Source of the DNA: an uncultured Bacteroidota bacterium
GTDB taxonomy: Bacteria; Bacteroidota; Bacteroidia; Flavobacteriales_F; PHOS-HE28
DNA: 64,000 bases
Assembly: GCA_902826215.1 (NCBI GenBank)
Contig: CADEDY010000001.1
Coordinates: forward strand, 372,001 to 436,000
Reading direction: 5' to 3'
How positions within the stretch are numbered: the stretch's first letter is position 1; each line of letters starts with the position of its first letter. Made by a program: the position numbers and the translations under genes. The notes below the pieces were generated by a model, which saw only the letters and a list, made by a program, of their open reading frames with translations, did not search any database and was not told where the DNA came from. Below, piece after piece: positions 38,745-45,965 of this stretch.

Positions 38745-39491
38745 TCAGAATGGAAGCTTCTCGAACCATCGGGGCCTCTTTCCAATCGCGTTGAAGAAGT
38801 AGTCCATCAGCGCCGTTGCCACCTTGTAGGTATCCGGGAGCGGGTCTTGCAATACCTCGTTCCAGATTGAGCTAGCAGTCCGTGCATCACCTTGAAACAA
38901 CCGATCAGCGGTCTTCATGTGGATGATGCGAGCGCGAAGGTCAAAGAGCCTTCGACAGGGTTCCCAAAGCACTCCTCCCTTAGGCGTTGTTACGCCAATA
39001 GCATTGGGCAGCACATCCCCCAGTTTCTCCTTTGGTCCAAACCTGCGCTCGATTTCTTCCTTGTCGTACTTGTGGTCCACCCCCTTTTTGGTGAGTACGT
39101 GAACGTACGTGTCGGGAATCAACTCGTTCGCAAGAGCTTCCAGCGCAGTGCAGGCGAAAATCACCGAGGCCATGTAGTGTTCAATGGCTCCGAATGAATC
39201 AATCTCGGGAAGATGTCCGTGAGGGTCTACGCTCTGTTGGCACTGAGCAACGCAAGCATTGGCGCTATCCAAATGCGTCTTCGAGAGGTCAAGGAAGAGA
39301 GCGGTGGCATTCGGAATACTGATTCCACCGGACTTGTTGCCAAGGTTTAGCAAGGCAGCCTGCATTACAGCTTGCCCAGCAGGAATTGTTCTTCCTGTCT
39401 TCGGGTCAACGAAGGATGCCGTGGTCCACGTCATGTTGTTAATCCTCCAATCCATTGCTTCAACATTCGCGGGCGGTTTCGGGCTTGTCAT
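38745..39491 (-). CDS. hypothetical HEPN-like protein, divergent partner of an Abi gene
   Basis: A 248-residue soluble helical protein not confidently placed in a named family. Near the C-terminus it has RARIIH (about residues 186-191), an R-x4-H motif as in HEPN ribonucleases, within helices of fitting length. It ends in FEKLPF. It is divergent from the Abi gene at 39552 with 60 bases between the starts, so both may respond together. The ATG at 39491 is chosen because a start at 39647 would run into the neighbour. The HEPN assignment is inference from one motif. Codon choice (more ATT and GTT) differs from the core genes, suggesting transfer. Confidence 0.6.
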   Translation of the reverse strand: MTSPKPPANVEAMDWRINNMTWTTASFVDPKTGRTIPAGQAVMQAALLNLGNKSGGISIPNATALFLDLSKTHLDSANACVAQCQQSVDPHGHLPEIDSFGAIEHYMASVIFACTALEALANELIPDTYVHVLTKKGVDHKYDKEEIERRFGPKEKLGDVLPNAIGVTTPKGGVLWEPCRRLFDLRARIIHMKTADRLFQGDARTASSIWNEVLQDPLPDTYKVATALMDYFFNAIGKRPRWFEKLPF

Positions 39492-39536
39492 AATGTTCTC
39501 TGGTTCAGTTGTGAATGTAGCGCGCAACCGCAGGCG

Positions 39537-39544
39537 TAGTTTTG
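39537..39544 (+). promoter_or_regulatory. -7 element upstream of the Abi gene
   Basis: TAGTTTTG matches TAnnTTTG exactly and ends seven bases before the ATG at 39552, giving a very short leader. Confidence 0.5.
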
Positions 39545-39551
39545 GGGGCTC

Positions 39552-40358
39552 ATGGCAGACCTGACTCCACTTGAGAAGCGCAGCTTGGAAAGGCTGTTTG
39601 GAATGGGCGGAGGCTACGTGCTGAACTTTTCGAACAGGACCTTCCAAGAGTTCGTACTTGACACTGTTGGGAAGGATATTGACGACGCTAAGTACAACTG
39701 CGCGAGTGGCTCGAAGGCAAATCGTTTGCGCGGATTTTGGACCTCCGAGCAGAACCTAATTGTAGGCCGGCTGTTGTCCGCTCTGATTGAGTACGGGCAA
39801 GCAGACACCGCATTTGCACCTGACCTTCTTTCTCAGTGCCGGGGTATCGTCAATCGCCTCTTGCAGGAGCTTCCCGTGCGCGAGATTGAGGCTCTTACAT
39901 CGGTCACGAACGAGAAGGAGTTCGAGCATCTCGAAAGATCCGTTCGGGATGCCGTTGAACGGAGTAACCCTGAATCCGGACTGGACCATTTGCACACCTA
40001 CCTCGTCAAGTTTGTTCGGGTAAGGTGTGAACGCCGAGGCATCGACATCACAAAGGAGAAGCCTCTGCATAGTCTCTTTGGGGAGTATATCAAACACCTT
40101 AGGGAGGAGGGATTGATTGAATCGGAAATGACCGAGCGGATATTGAAGTCTTCCATCTCCCACATGGAGGCATTCAACCATGTTCGCAACAACAAGAGCC
40201 TTGCCCACGACAACAAGGTTCTGGGCTATGAAGAAGCACTCTTCATAATGAATGCCGTGACGAGCTCTATTCGGTTTGTACGCTCGGTCGATCCTGACAA
40301 TGCCAAGCCGAAGACAGTGCTGAGTACTGTGAGCGACGACGATGACCTTCCGTTTTGA
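39552..40358 (+). CDS. abortive infection family protein (Abi C-terminal HEPN domain)
   Basis: A 268-residue protein whose C-terminal third matches the Abi C-terminal family: HVRNNKSLAHDNKVL followed by EEALFIMNAVTSSIRFV. The RNNKSLAH segment (R212, H219) is an R-x6-H HEPN motif, so ribonuclease activity that halts phage-infected cells is expected. The N-terminal two thirds are helical and may sense the trigger. The last residues, SDDDDLPF, copy the acidic tail of bacterial single-stranded DNA-binding protein (DDDxPF), an unusual feature. It is divergent from another HEPN-like gene. AT-richer codon use than the neighbours suggests horizontal origin. Confidence 0.75.
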   Translation: MADLTPLEKRSLERLFGMGGGYVLNFSNRTFQEFVLDTVGKDIDDAKYNCASGSKANRLRGFWTSEQNLIVGRLLSALIEYGQADTAFAPDLLSQCRGIVNRLLQELPVREIEALTSVTNEKEFEHLERSVRDAVERSNPESGLDHLHTYLVKFVRVRCERRGIDITKEKPLHSLFGEYIKHLREEGLIESEMTERILKSSISHMEAFNHVRNNKSLAHDNKVLGYEEALFIMNAVTSSIRFVRSVDPDNAKPKTVLSTVSDDDDLPF

Positions 40359-40392
40359 AAGGGTTCAACATTGATGCTCAGCAAGGACCAAG

Positions 40393-40434
40393 ATGGACAA
40401 CACAAGGGTCTTCCGGATGTCGTTCGCGAGCGGT
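40393..40434 (+). pseudogene. 5' fragment of a DUF2200 gene
   Basis: The first 13 codons read MDNTRVFRMSFAS, matching the N-terminus of DUF2200 proteins (the intact copy at 43540 reads [12 protein letters not shown]). Homology stops there and an unrelated lipoprotein frame continues without a break. It is one of several gene-end fragments in this region. Confidence 0.7.
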
Positions 40435-40902
40435 ATGGTGCTCAGCCTGGTCTGCTTGCTCTCCTGCTCAAGGAGCGGTAGTGAGAAGTCGGGTCAAGGT
40501 CTGGACAATCTCAGAGGAAGCGATACGCTGATCTTGAGAGGACACTTCGCTGATTGCGGTGAATGGGGTGGGCACCACGAAGTGATCAGGATCTATAGAC
40601 AGGACAACGCTCTGCGTGCTACTTACGAGAGGGACACAGTGAAATGTCCGGACCCGTCGTACTTCAACCGTCGAATCGTTGAGAGCTTGGAAGGGCAACT
40701 TGACCAGTCTATGGAGAAAAGGATTGTTGCCTATTTACAGAGTCTGACAGAACGAACGTTCCTCGACGAGGGCATCAGCAATGCTGGTGACGTGTACGCG
40801 GCAACCAGAGAGGATATGGGATTGGAGCTTGTCTATCGGAACTACAACCAGAACTGGAACGGGTTTGCGGAGTTGAAGCGCAGCTTGTTCGGTGACCAAT
40901 AG
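40435..40902 (+). CDS. hypothetical lipoprotein
   Basis: A predicted lipoprotein of 155 residues if started at the ATG at 40435 (MVLSLVCLLSCSRSG, lipobox LLSC). The open frame begins 42 bases earlier at 40393, but those codons belong to a DUF2200 fragment fused in frame, so translation may start at either site; with the fragment the protein has 169 residues. The mature part has paired Cys and no recognised family. It lies between the Abi gene and a DHFR-family fragment (40912). Confidence 0.6.
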   Translation: MVLSLVCLLSCSRSGSEKSGQGLDNLRGSDTLILRGHFADCGEWGGHHEVIRIYRQDNALRATYERDTVKCPDPSYFNRRIVESLEGQLDQSMEKRIVAYLQSLTERTFLDEGISNAGDVYAATREDMGLELVYRNYNQNWNGFAELKRSLFGDQ

Positions 40903-40911
40903 TTACCCACC

Positions 40912-40983
40912 ATGCCCCGCCTCATCGTCCACGGCTTCACCATCTCGCTCGACGGCTACGGGGCCGGCCCGCAACGATCAGTG
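40912..40983 (+). pseudogene. 5' fragment of a DHFR-family gene, copy A1
   Basis: ATG plus about 22 codons (MPRLIVHGFTISLDGYGAGP...) of a dihydrofolate-reductase/RibD-C-domain gene, then loss of homology and a stop at 41008-41010. The first 33 bases are almost identical to copies at 41702, 42231 and 42791. It lies nine bases after the stop of the lipoprotein gene. Confidence 0.75.
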
Positions 40984-41014
40984 GCGCAAAATGCTGAGTT
41001 AGCACATTGAGGGA

Positions 41015-41641
41015 ATGACCTGGAGACCGTCCCTTAGAGACATTACAGGAGTGGAAATACTGCTCGTGTATGCACTTGCAGTAATATCCGTCCTCGCATT
41101 GGGTTGGTGGCTGTTCCGCGTGCTCAAGGCATATCGCACGGGCGGAAAGCGCAGCGCGGTCCTTCAACCAAGCTTGGCGGTTGTCTTGTTCCTTGCCCTC
41201 ACATGGTTGTATGTCTCTTTCGAAAGGACCTCAGGCGTTCTGCCTACGGGTGGTCTGCACTATCTGAAAGGCTATCTCTGTTGGCCATACAATGTCAGTG
41301 TCTTTTCCATTGATGACGTGAAGCTTGATTCAGCATTCTATCGCTATCCCCTCGACGACTACCTTCTCAAAAGTGGAGAGTATGGGATCACACGTTGGAC
41401 GAACTACAGTCCGATCGATACCGTGATTTGGTACGGAATGGACAGCACGTTGAAGGGATGCAACGACCACAACGACCTGTACGATGCTTTGATGAGAGGC
41501 GATTCCCTCTATTTCGCGGGCACGTATAGGAACATGATCGTTCCGAACGGTAGTCGGAAGCAGGCCTACGAGCGCATAATATTCCTTGACGTGACCCGGA
41601 AGCGGCTCCACATATTCAAGGATATCAATAAGGTGTTCTAG
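41015..41641 (+). CDS. hypothetical membrane protein
   Basis: A 208-residue protein with two N-terminal transmembrane helices (about residues 15-38 and 51-70) and a C-terminal soluble domain of about 135 residues with aromatic and acidic residues (WYGMDSTLKGCNDHNDLYD). No family recognised. It lies between DHFR-family fragments A1 and A2 and is probably accessory cargo. Confidence 0.65.
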   Translation: MTWRPSLRDITGVEILLVYALAVISVLALGWWLFRVLKAYRTGGKRSAVLQPSLAVVLFLALTWLYVSFERTSGVLPTGGLHYLKGYLCWPYNVSVFSIDDVKLDSAFYRYPLDDYLLKSGEYGITRWTNYSPIDTVIWYGMDSTLKGCNDHNDLYDALMRGDSLYFAGTYRNMIVPNGSRKQAYERIIFLDVTRKRLHIFKDINKVF

Positions 41642-41701
41642 CCCTCGGTGGTCTTCGGGTGCTCCCACAACGTTCGAACTGACCTTGTAGCACGACCTGC
41701 C

Positions 41702-41734
41702 ATGCCCCGCCTCATCGTCCACGGTTTCACCATC
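41702..41734 (+). pseudogene. 5' fragment of a DHFR-family gene, copy A2
   Basis: Eleven codons, MPRLIVHGFTI, identical in protein sequence to copy A1 and differing by one synonymous base (GGT for GGC). Homology ends sharply at 41734. Confidence 0.7.
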
Positions 41735-41904
41735 CTCGGGACCTTTAGCCATAAGGCGTTTCGTAGCCACGATACTGTGCGTGCTCGATGCAGGTGCCCG
41801 CTTCATCACACGGCCTATCACTTGGGTGCGAACGGAGCAATTCTGCTTTTGCATGCACGTTGATGGAATCGGTCCACGAACACCACATCGGGGCCACCTC
41901 AACC

Positions 41905-42138
41905 ATGCATCGCTTTTCCATCCTCTTGTTCATCTGTATGCTCGGCACCGCAAGTGCAGCACCGCTCAGGGCCAGTGCCCCTCCTGACCAGCATCACGTG
42001 ATGTGGACCACGGAAAAGGGCGCTCGCAAGTGCATCACGAAGAAGACCCGCGAGAAGGCGGAAAAGGCAGCTGCGCTTTTGCGGAAGATCTCCTTTTTCA
42101 AGGATATCCAAGTACTCCCGGGGAAGTGCGATAAGTGA
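41905..42138 (+). CDS. small secreted protein, unknown
   Basis: A 77-residue protein with a signal peptide (MHRFSILLFICMLGTASA) and a short basic mature part (KKTREKAEKAAALLRKISFFKDIQVLPGKCDK). No family recognised. It sits between fragments A2 and A3. The open frame continues upstream to 41788, but the signal peptide fixes the start at 41905. Confidence 0.55.
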   Translation: MHRFSILLFICMLGTASAAPLRASAPPDQHHVMWTTEKGARKCITKKTREKAEKAAALLRKISFFKDIQVLPGKCDK

Positions 42139-42173
42139 GCATGTCTGGGCGGCGGCTTCGATCCCCCGACTTT

Positions 42174-42197
42174 GGCACGAGCGTCCACGCTCGTGGG
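42174..42197. repeat. hairpin CACGAGCG-TCCA-CGCTCGTG
   Basis: A perfect 8-bp stem with a four-base loop, 35 bases after the small secreted protein gene. It may be a terminator or a copy of a dispersed palindrome. No T run follows. Confidence 0.4.
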
Positions 42198-42230
42198 CTA
42201 GGGCCAACTTCGATCCGCAATCATCCCCCC

Positions 42231-42350
42231 GCGCCCCGCCTCATCGTCCACGGTTTCACCATCTCGCTCGACGGCTTCGGCGCCGGTCCGCAACAATCGT
42301 TGGAGGCCCCTCTCGGCATCGGCGGTGAGGCCTTGCACGACTGGATCGTC
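42231..42350 (+). pseudogene. 5' fragment of a DHFR-family gene, copy A3 (longest)
   Basis: Forty codons of the same DHFR-family N-terminus, through SLEAPLGIGGEALHDWIV; the first codon is GCG instead of ATG, so it cannot start translation. Homology ends within a few bases of the convergent lipoprotein gene at 42355. Confidence 0.78.
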
Positions 42351-42354
42351 TTAC

Positions 42355-42696
42355 CTATTTGATCAGCTCGTAGGTCATCTCGTCGAGCGAATAGAACGTG
42401 CCTGATCCTCTGTTCGCAACCATCGGATCGATGTCAGCCTCTGTGATCAATGTTTTGCGCAGGATCCCTGAAACACGAACCCGCTGTCCTCGGTATTCCT
42501 CCAAGCCCCACGCATCCACGCCCTCCACTTGTGGGCACTTGGTGTTGGTAACGACACCTTCTAACACGACCCGTTCCCCCACTTGCTGCTCCAGATCACG
42601 GTCGGCCGCTGATGCCGGGGCTGTAACCGATGTGGACCGGCATCCAACGAAACCAGCGGTAGTGAGAAGGAGAGTGAATATCAACGCGGCACGCAT
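42355..42696 (-). CDS. small lipoprotein, unknown
   Basis: A 113-residue lipoprotein (MRAALIFTLLLTTAGFVGC, lipobox at about Cys19). The mature part (VGERVVLEGVVTNTKCPQVEG ... RGQRVRVSGILRK) has the strand pattern of a small OB-like barrel, which is inference. Opposite in strand to the flanking fragments A3 and A4. Confidence 0.6.
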   Translation of the reverse strand: MRAALIFTLLLTTAGFVGCRSTSVTAPASAADRDLEQQVGERVVLEGVVTNTKCPQVEGVDAWGLEEYRGQRVRVSGILRKTLITEADIDPMVANRGSGTFYSLDEMTYELIK

Positions 42697-42790
42697 GGTG
42701 AGTAGCAGGCAGGCCCAAAGTACAATGGTGTCGAGCGGCCCCATGCAACGGCTGGGTTGAACCCCCCAATCCGATCCCTAACCTCCCACG

Positions 42791-42823
42791 ACGCCCCGCC
42801 TAATCGTCCACGGTTTCACCATC
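42791..42823 (+). pseudogene. 5' fragment of a DHFR-family gene, copy A4
   Basis: Eleven codons (TPRLIVHGFTI) with ATG changed to ACG and one synonymous change (CTA). Homology ends at the same base of the gene as copy A2. Confidence 0.7.
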
Positions 42824-42863
42824 TGGCCTGCCTCCGGAAGGCAGGCTCGCGTCACCCGGCGTT

Positions 42864-43223
42864 CTACTCCAACTTCCGTTGCCGCACACGTGGCGGATCG
42901 AACACGGTGATCCGTCCCGACAGGTCTGCTTCCGGGTTGGCGGCGAGGTAGTCCAAGAGCATGCGCGCTGGAGTGTCCGGCTTGTAGCTGAACAACCGGA
43001 AGTAGACAATGCCGCCATGAGCCGGTTGGTTGCGTGCGATCGCCAAAGTGCCGAGGTCACTATCGAATGTGAGGATGGTGCGGCCGCTCACATTGGCGCG
43101 CTTCACCACATCCTCATCCACTGAGCCAACTGCTATATCGCCGATGTGTTGGACGTCGTGACCCGCTTCGCGAAGCACGATAACGCTCGGCATCGGAAAG
43201 TTCTCGTCGGCAAGAAATTTCAT
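42864..43223 (-). CDS. DUF5615 PIN-like toxin
   Basis: A 119-residue PIN-like protein of the DUF5615 family. The acidic residues expected of the nuclease site are visible: LADENFP at the N-terminus, SVDEDVV and LTFDSDLG in the middle. It is probably the RNase toxin of a type II system, since its start overlaps (ATGA) the DUF433 gene upstream in the same operon. It lies between a DHFR fragment and the intact DUF2200 gene. Confidence 0.85.
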   Translation of the reverse strand: MKFLADENFPMPSVIVLREAGHDVQHIGDIAVGSVDEDVVKRANVSGRTILTFDSDLGTLAIARNQPAHGGIVYFRLFSYKPDTPARMLLDYLAANPEADLSGRITVFDPPRVRQRKLE

Positions 43224-43462
43224 TCCGCCTTGCCAGGAAGGGGCCACATGAGCATACCGTCCACCATGCACTCCAGCACGAAGGCATGCACGGCCTGGAT
43301 GTGCTCCGGCTTCAAACTCGGGAAGCTCTCCAGCAACATGTCGTTGCTCCATCCATCGGCCAAGCGACCTTGGATGTGCTCCACGGCCAGACGCGTACCC
43401 TTGATTATGGGCTTGCCCCCAAGGATCGCTTTGTCGCTGGTGATGTGCTGCTGCCAGTTCAT
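43220..43462 (-). CDS. DUF433 antitoxin
   Basis: An 80-residue DUF433 protein ([31 protein letters not shown]) with a helix-turn-helix-like fold. DUF433 proteins are regularly paired with PIN-like DUF5615 proteins, acting as antitoxin and autorepressor. It is first in the operon and overlaps the toxin gene by four bases. Confidence 0.87.
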   Translation of the reverse strand: MNWQQHITSDKAILGGKPIIKGTRLAVEHIQGRLADGWSNDMLLESFPSLKPEHIQAVHAFVLECMVDGMLMWPLPGKAE

Positions 43463-43539
43463 GCCCCGAAGTTAGGATGATCGTACATTCCAGTGTAGCG
43501 CAGCCTGGTCTGAATGAAAGCGCCCAACTTTGCGGAGCA

Positions 43540-43902
43540 ATGAAACCCGGAGCCAACAACGAACGCGTGTATCGCATGTCCTTCGCCAGTGTGTACCCGC
43601 ACTACGTCACCAAGGTGGAGAAGAAGGGCCGCACCAAGGAGGAGTTGCACACCGTGATCCACTGGCTCACGGGCTACCCGGAGAAAGGCCTCGCCAAGGT
43701 GATCGCCGACAAGATCGACTTCGAGACCTTCTTCGCCAAAGCGCCACGGATGCATGCGAACGCACACCTGATCACGGGCATGATCTGCGGTTATCGCATC
43801 GAAGAGATCGAGGACCCCGTCATGCGGCAGGTGCGTTACCTGGACAAGCTGGTGGATGAGCTGGCGAAGGGTAGGGCCATGGAGAAGATCCTGCGGAAAT
43901 GA
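43540..43902 (+). CDS. DUF2200 family protein, intact
   Basis: A 120-residue soluble protein of the DUF2200 family ([27 protein letters not shown] ... [18 protein letters not shown] ... [16 protein letters not shown]). Function unknown. This is the only full copy here; an N-terminal fragment lies 3.1 kb upstream (40393) and C-terminal fragments lie 0.8 and 2.1 kb downstream (44546, 45906). The start at 43540 follows an AACTTTG element by seven bases; the frame opens upstream but without family similarity. Confidence 0.85.
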   Translation: MKPGANNERVYRMSFASVYPHYVTKVEKKGRTKEELHTVIHWLTGYPEKGLAKVIADKIDFETFFAKAPRMHANAHLITGMICGYRIEEIEDPVMRQVRYLDKLVDELAKGRAMEKILRK

Positions 43903-43931
43903 TCGGCCCTGCACATACCTTGGTGGACACC

Positions 43932-44456
43932 ATGCGCACCTTCATCCTGGCCGCAACCCTCTGCCTTCTCCACGCGAGCGGTAGCGCGCAAGTGACGGTC
44001 ATCGACATGCCGCCTGAGCGTCCTCCGCGCCCCTTGGTGGACATAAGCATCGGCGAGTACGAACGCCAGGAGGACGGCAGCCTGCAGGTGGAGTTCCGGA
44101 TCATGAACAGTTCGCCCGACACGGTCCACTACCTCATGATGTCCTGCTCCACGGAAGACCTTCTGATGCTGGATACGCTATCCTGCTTCGAATTGGTTCC
44201 AAGTGTCTGTGATAAGAACGTCCCACAACGGAGTACGCTACCACCAGGGAAGCTCTCGGTATATCGGTTCACAATGAAGCCCCTCCAGGTGGGGCGACGG
44301 GGTGGGCGCTATGTGCGGGGCATGGTAGGGTGGCGCTATGTGCCCGTGCCGCCAGGCACGGACCTGTCCACCGCCTTTGAACAGCGCGAGCAGCTAGGCT
44401 CCATCGTTTGGTCCGAGCCGCTCCCCAACTGGAGTTGGCAGCCGAGTCGCCCCTGA
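43932..44456 (+). CDS. secreted beta-rich protein, unknown
   Basis: A 174-residue protein with a signal peptide ([20 protein letters not shown]) and a single beta-sandwich-like domain ([22 protein letters not shown] ... VHYLMMSC ... YRFTMKPL). It may resemble Ig-like inhibitor folds, but that is a guess. It lies between the intact DUF2200 gene and its first tail fragment. The ATG at 43932 fits the signal peptide. Confidence 0.6.
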   Translation: MRTFILAATLCLLHASGSAQVTVIDMPPERPPRPLVDISIGEYERQEDGSLQVEFRIMNSSPDTVHYLMMSCSTEDLLMLDTLSCFELVPSVCDKNVPQRSTLPPGKLSVYRFTMKPLQVGRRGGRYVRGMVGWRYVPVPPGTDLSTAFEQREQLGSIVWSEPLPNWSWQPSRP

Positions 44457-44545
44457 TGCGATCTGGAATGCACGTTGAACCGAAGAGCAGCTTCTCTGAC
44501 CTTGCGACCGGAGCACGGATCACTAGGACCTCCGCATTCATGGTC

Positions 44546-44722
44546 ACAGGCTTGGCCAAGGCTCCAAGCCTCAACACGAACGTCTCGAGCGTCGCCGGCG
44601 TCATCTGCGGTTACCGCATCGAAGAGTTCGAGGACCCTATCATGCGGCAGGTGCGCTACCTGGACAAGCTGGTGGATGAGCTGGCGAAGGGCAGGGCGAT
44701 GGAGAAGATCTTGAGGAAGTAA
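44546..44722 (+). pseudogene. 3' fragment of a DUF2200 gene, copy B1
   Basis: About 58 codons matching the C-terminal half of DUF2200 ([29 protein letters not shown]... to the stop). The last 80 bases are about 90% identical to the intact gene; farther upstream the match is at protein level only. Its TAA overlaps the ATG of the Crp/Fnr gene (TAATG). Confidence 0.78.
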
Positions 44723-45309
44723 TGACCGATCCACACGAGGTTCTCTGTGTGCACTTCGATCGCTACCTGGCCCTGGACCCGGCCGAGCAATCGGCGCTGA
44801 AGGAACGCAGTCGTGTGCGCCGCCTGAAACGGCGCGGCTTCCTGTTGCAGGAGGGCGAAGTGTGTCGGTCGTATGCTTTTGTGGTGGAGGGCTGTTTGCG
44901 GATGTACGAGATCGACGAGAAAGGCGTGGAGCACAACCTGCAGTTCGCGCAGGAGAACGAGTGGATCGTGGACATCGGCAGCTTCCACGCGGAGAAGCCG
45001 AGCAGCCTCTTCATCGAAGCCTTGGAACCGAGCACGGTCGTATGCATCGAGCATCCCGACCTGCTTTGGCTCTACACCGAGCACCCGAAGTTCGACCGCA
45101 ACTTCCGGGTGATCATCGAGGACCTGTTCGTGGAACTGCAACAGCGGCTGCTTCGCCGCAATGCTTCCAGTGCCGAACAGCGTTACGCGCATTTCGTTCA
45201 GCACCATCCGGGCTTGGCGGCGCGCGTCCCCGGCGTGCACATCGCCTCCTACCTGGGCGTCACACCGGAGTTCCTCAGTCGCCTGCGGGCGAAGACGAGC
45301 AAGCACTGA
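44722..45309 (+). CDS. Crp/Fnr-family transcriptional regulator
   Basis: A 195-residue regulator with an N-terminal cyclic-nucleotide-binding-like beta roll (about residues 20-120) and a C-terminal winged helix. The recognition helix reads VTPEFLSRLR, an E-x-x-S-R pattern as in FNR, which reads TTGAT half-sites; a perfect TTGAT-N4-ATCAA palindrome begins five bases after the stop. No N-terminal Cys cluster like that of oxygen-sensing FNR is evident. The start overlaps the stop of the DUF2200 fragment. It probably controls the SnoaL-like gene that follows. Confidence 0.85.
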   Translation: MTDPHEVLCVHFDRYLALDPAEQSALKERSRVRRLKRRGFLLQEGEVCRSYAFVVEGCLRMYEIDEKGVEHNLQFAQENEWIVDIGSFHAEKPSSLFIEALEPSTVVCIEHPDLLWLYTEHPKFDRNFRVIIEDLFVELQQRLLRRNASSAEQRYAHFVQHHPGLAARVPGVHIASYLGVTPEFLSRLRAKTSKH

Positions 45310-45310
45310 A

Positions 45311-45330
45311 ACCTTGATCTGGATCAAGGT
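45311..45330. promoter_or_regulatory. FNR-type operator palindrome
   Basis: ACCTTGATCTGGATCAAGGT is a perfect palindrome with 8-base arms containing the FNR consensus TTGAT-N4-ATCAA. It lies between the Crp/Fnr gene and the SnoaL-like gene, 70 bases before the latter's start. Confidence 0.72.
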
Positions 45331-45400
45331 CATTTCTTGATCCGCTCCATGGCGGCGCCCGTGCAGTGAGGCCAACCTTTGTCCTGTCAACGGATCGACC

Positions 45401-45889
45401 ATGAAACACAACATTCTCCTCGCGCTATCAGCGGTCATGCTAGTGAGCTGCCAAGCGCCCAACCCGGAAACCACAACGGACCTGAACACCGCCGAAACCA
45501 TGAACACCGCCAACGATCAGACCGCGATCAAGGACCTTCTCTTCGCATACCGCGATGCCCTCAACGCCTCCAGTGTGGACCAGGTTCTCCCGCTCTACAC
45601 GACCGATGGCGTGTTCATGCCAACAGGCTTCCCGACAGCCGTCGGAACGGAGCAGGTGAAGGGTGCATACGCCGGTGTATTCTCCATGATCAAGCTGAAC
45701 ATCGAGTTCTTCATCGATGAGATCGAAGTGGATGGCGACCATGCTTTCGCCCGCACCACCTCGCGCGGCACCACCTTGATCCACGCCACGGGCGAGACCG
45801 TTCCCGAAGAGAACCGGGAGCTGTTCGTGCTTCAACGCACCGACGGCGGCTGGAAGATCGCGCGGTACATGTTCAACAAGATGAAGTGA
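45401..45889 (+). CDS. SnoaL/SgcJ-like NTF2-fold lipoprotein
   Basis: A 162-residue lipoprotein (MKHNILLALSAVMLVSC, Cys17) with an NTF2-like domain (DQTAIKDLLFAYRDALNASSVDQVLPLYTTDGVFMPTG ... FVLQRTDGGWKIARYMFNKM). It belongs to the SgcJ/EcaC group; substrate unknown. It is probably regulated by the adjacent Crp/Fnr protein through the palindrome at 45311-45330. Confidence 0.82.
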   Translation: MKHNILLALSAVMLVSCQAPNPETTTDLNTAETMNTANDQTAIKDLLFAYRDALNASSVDQVLPLYTTDGVFMPTGFPTAVGTEQVKGAYAGVFSMIKLNIEFFIDEIEVDGDHAFARTTSRGTTLIHATGETVPEENRELFVLQRTDGGWKIARYMFNKMK

Positions 45890-45905
45890 TCGGTGATCCA
45901 TCACC

Positions 45906-45955
45906 TCGATGAACTGGCCAAGGGCAGGGCCATGGAGAAGATACTGCGGAAGTGA
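45906..45955 (+). pseudogene. 3' fragment of a DUF2200 gene, copy B2
   Basis: The last 16 codons of DUF2200 ([16 protein letters not shown] and stop). In the final 48 bases it differs from the intact gene at five positions, all synonymous. It starts 16 bases after the stop of the SnoaL-like gene. Confidence 0.75.
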
Positions 45956-45965
45956 GCGGGCTCGC

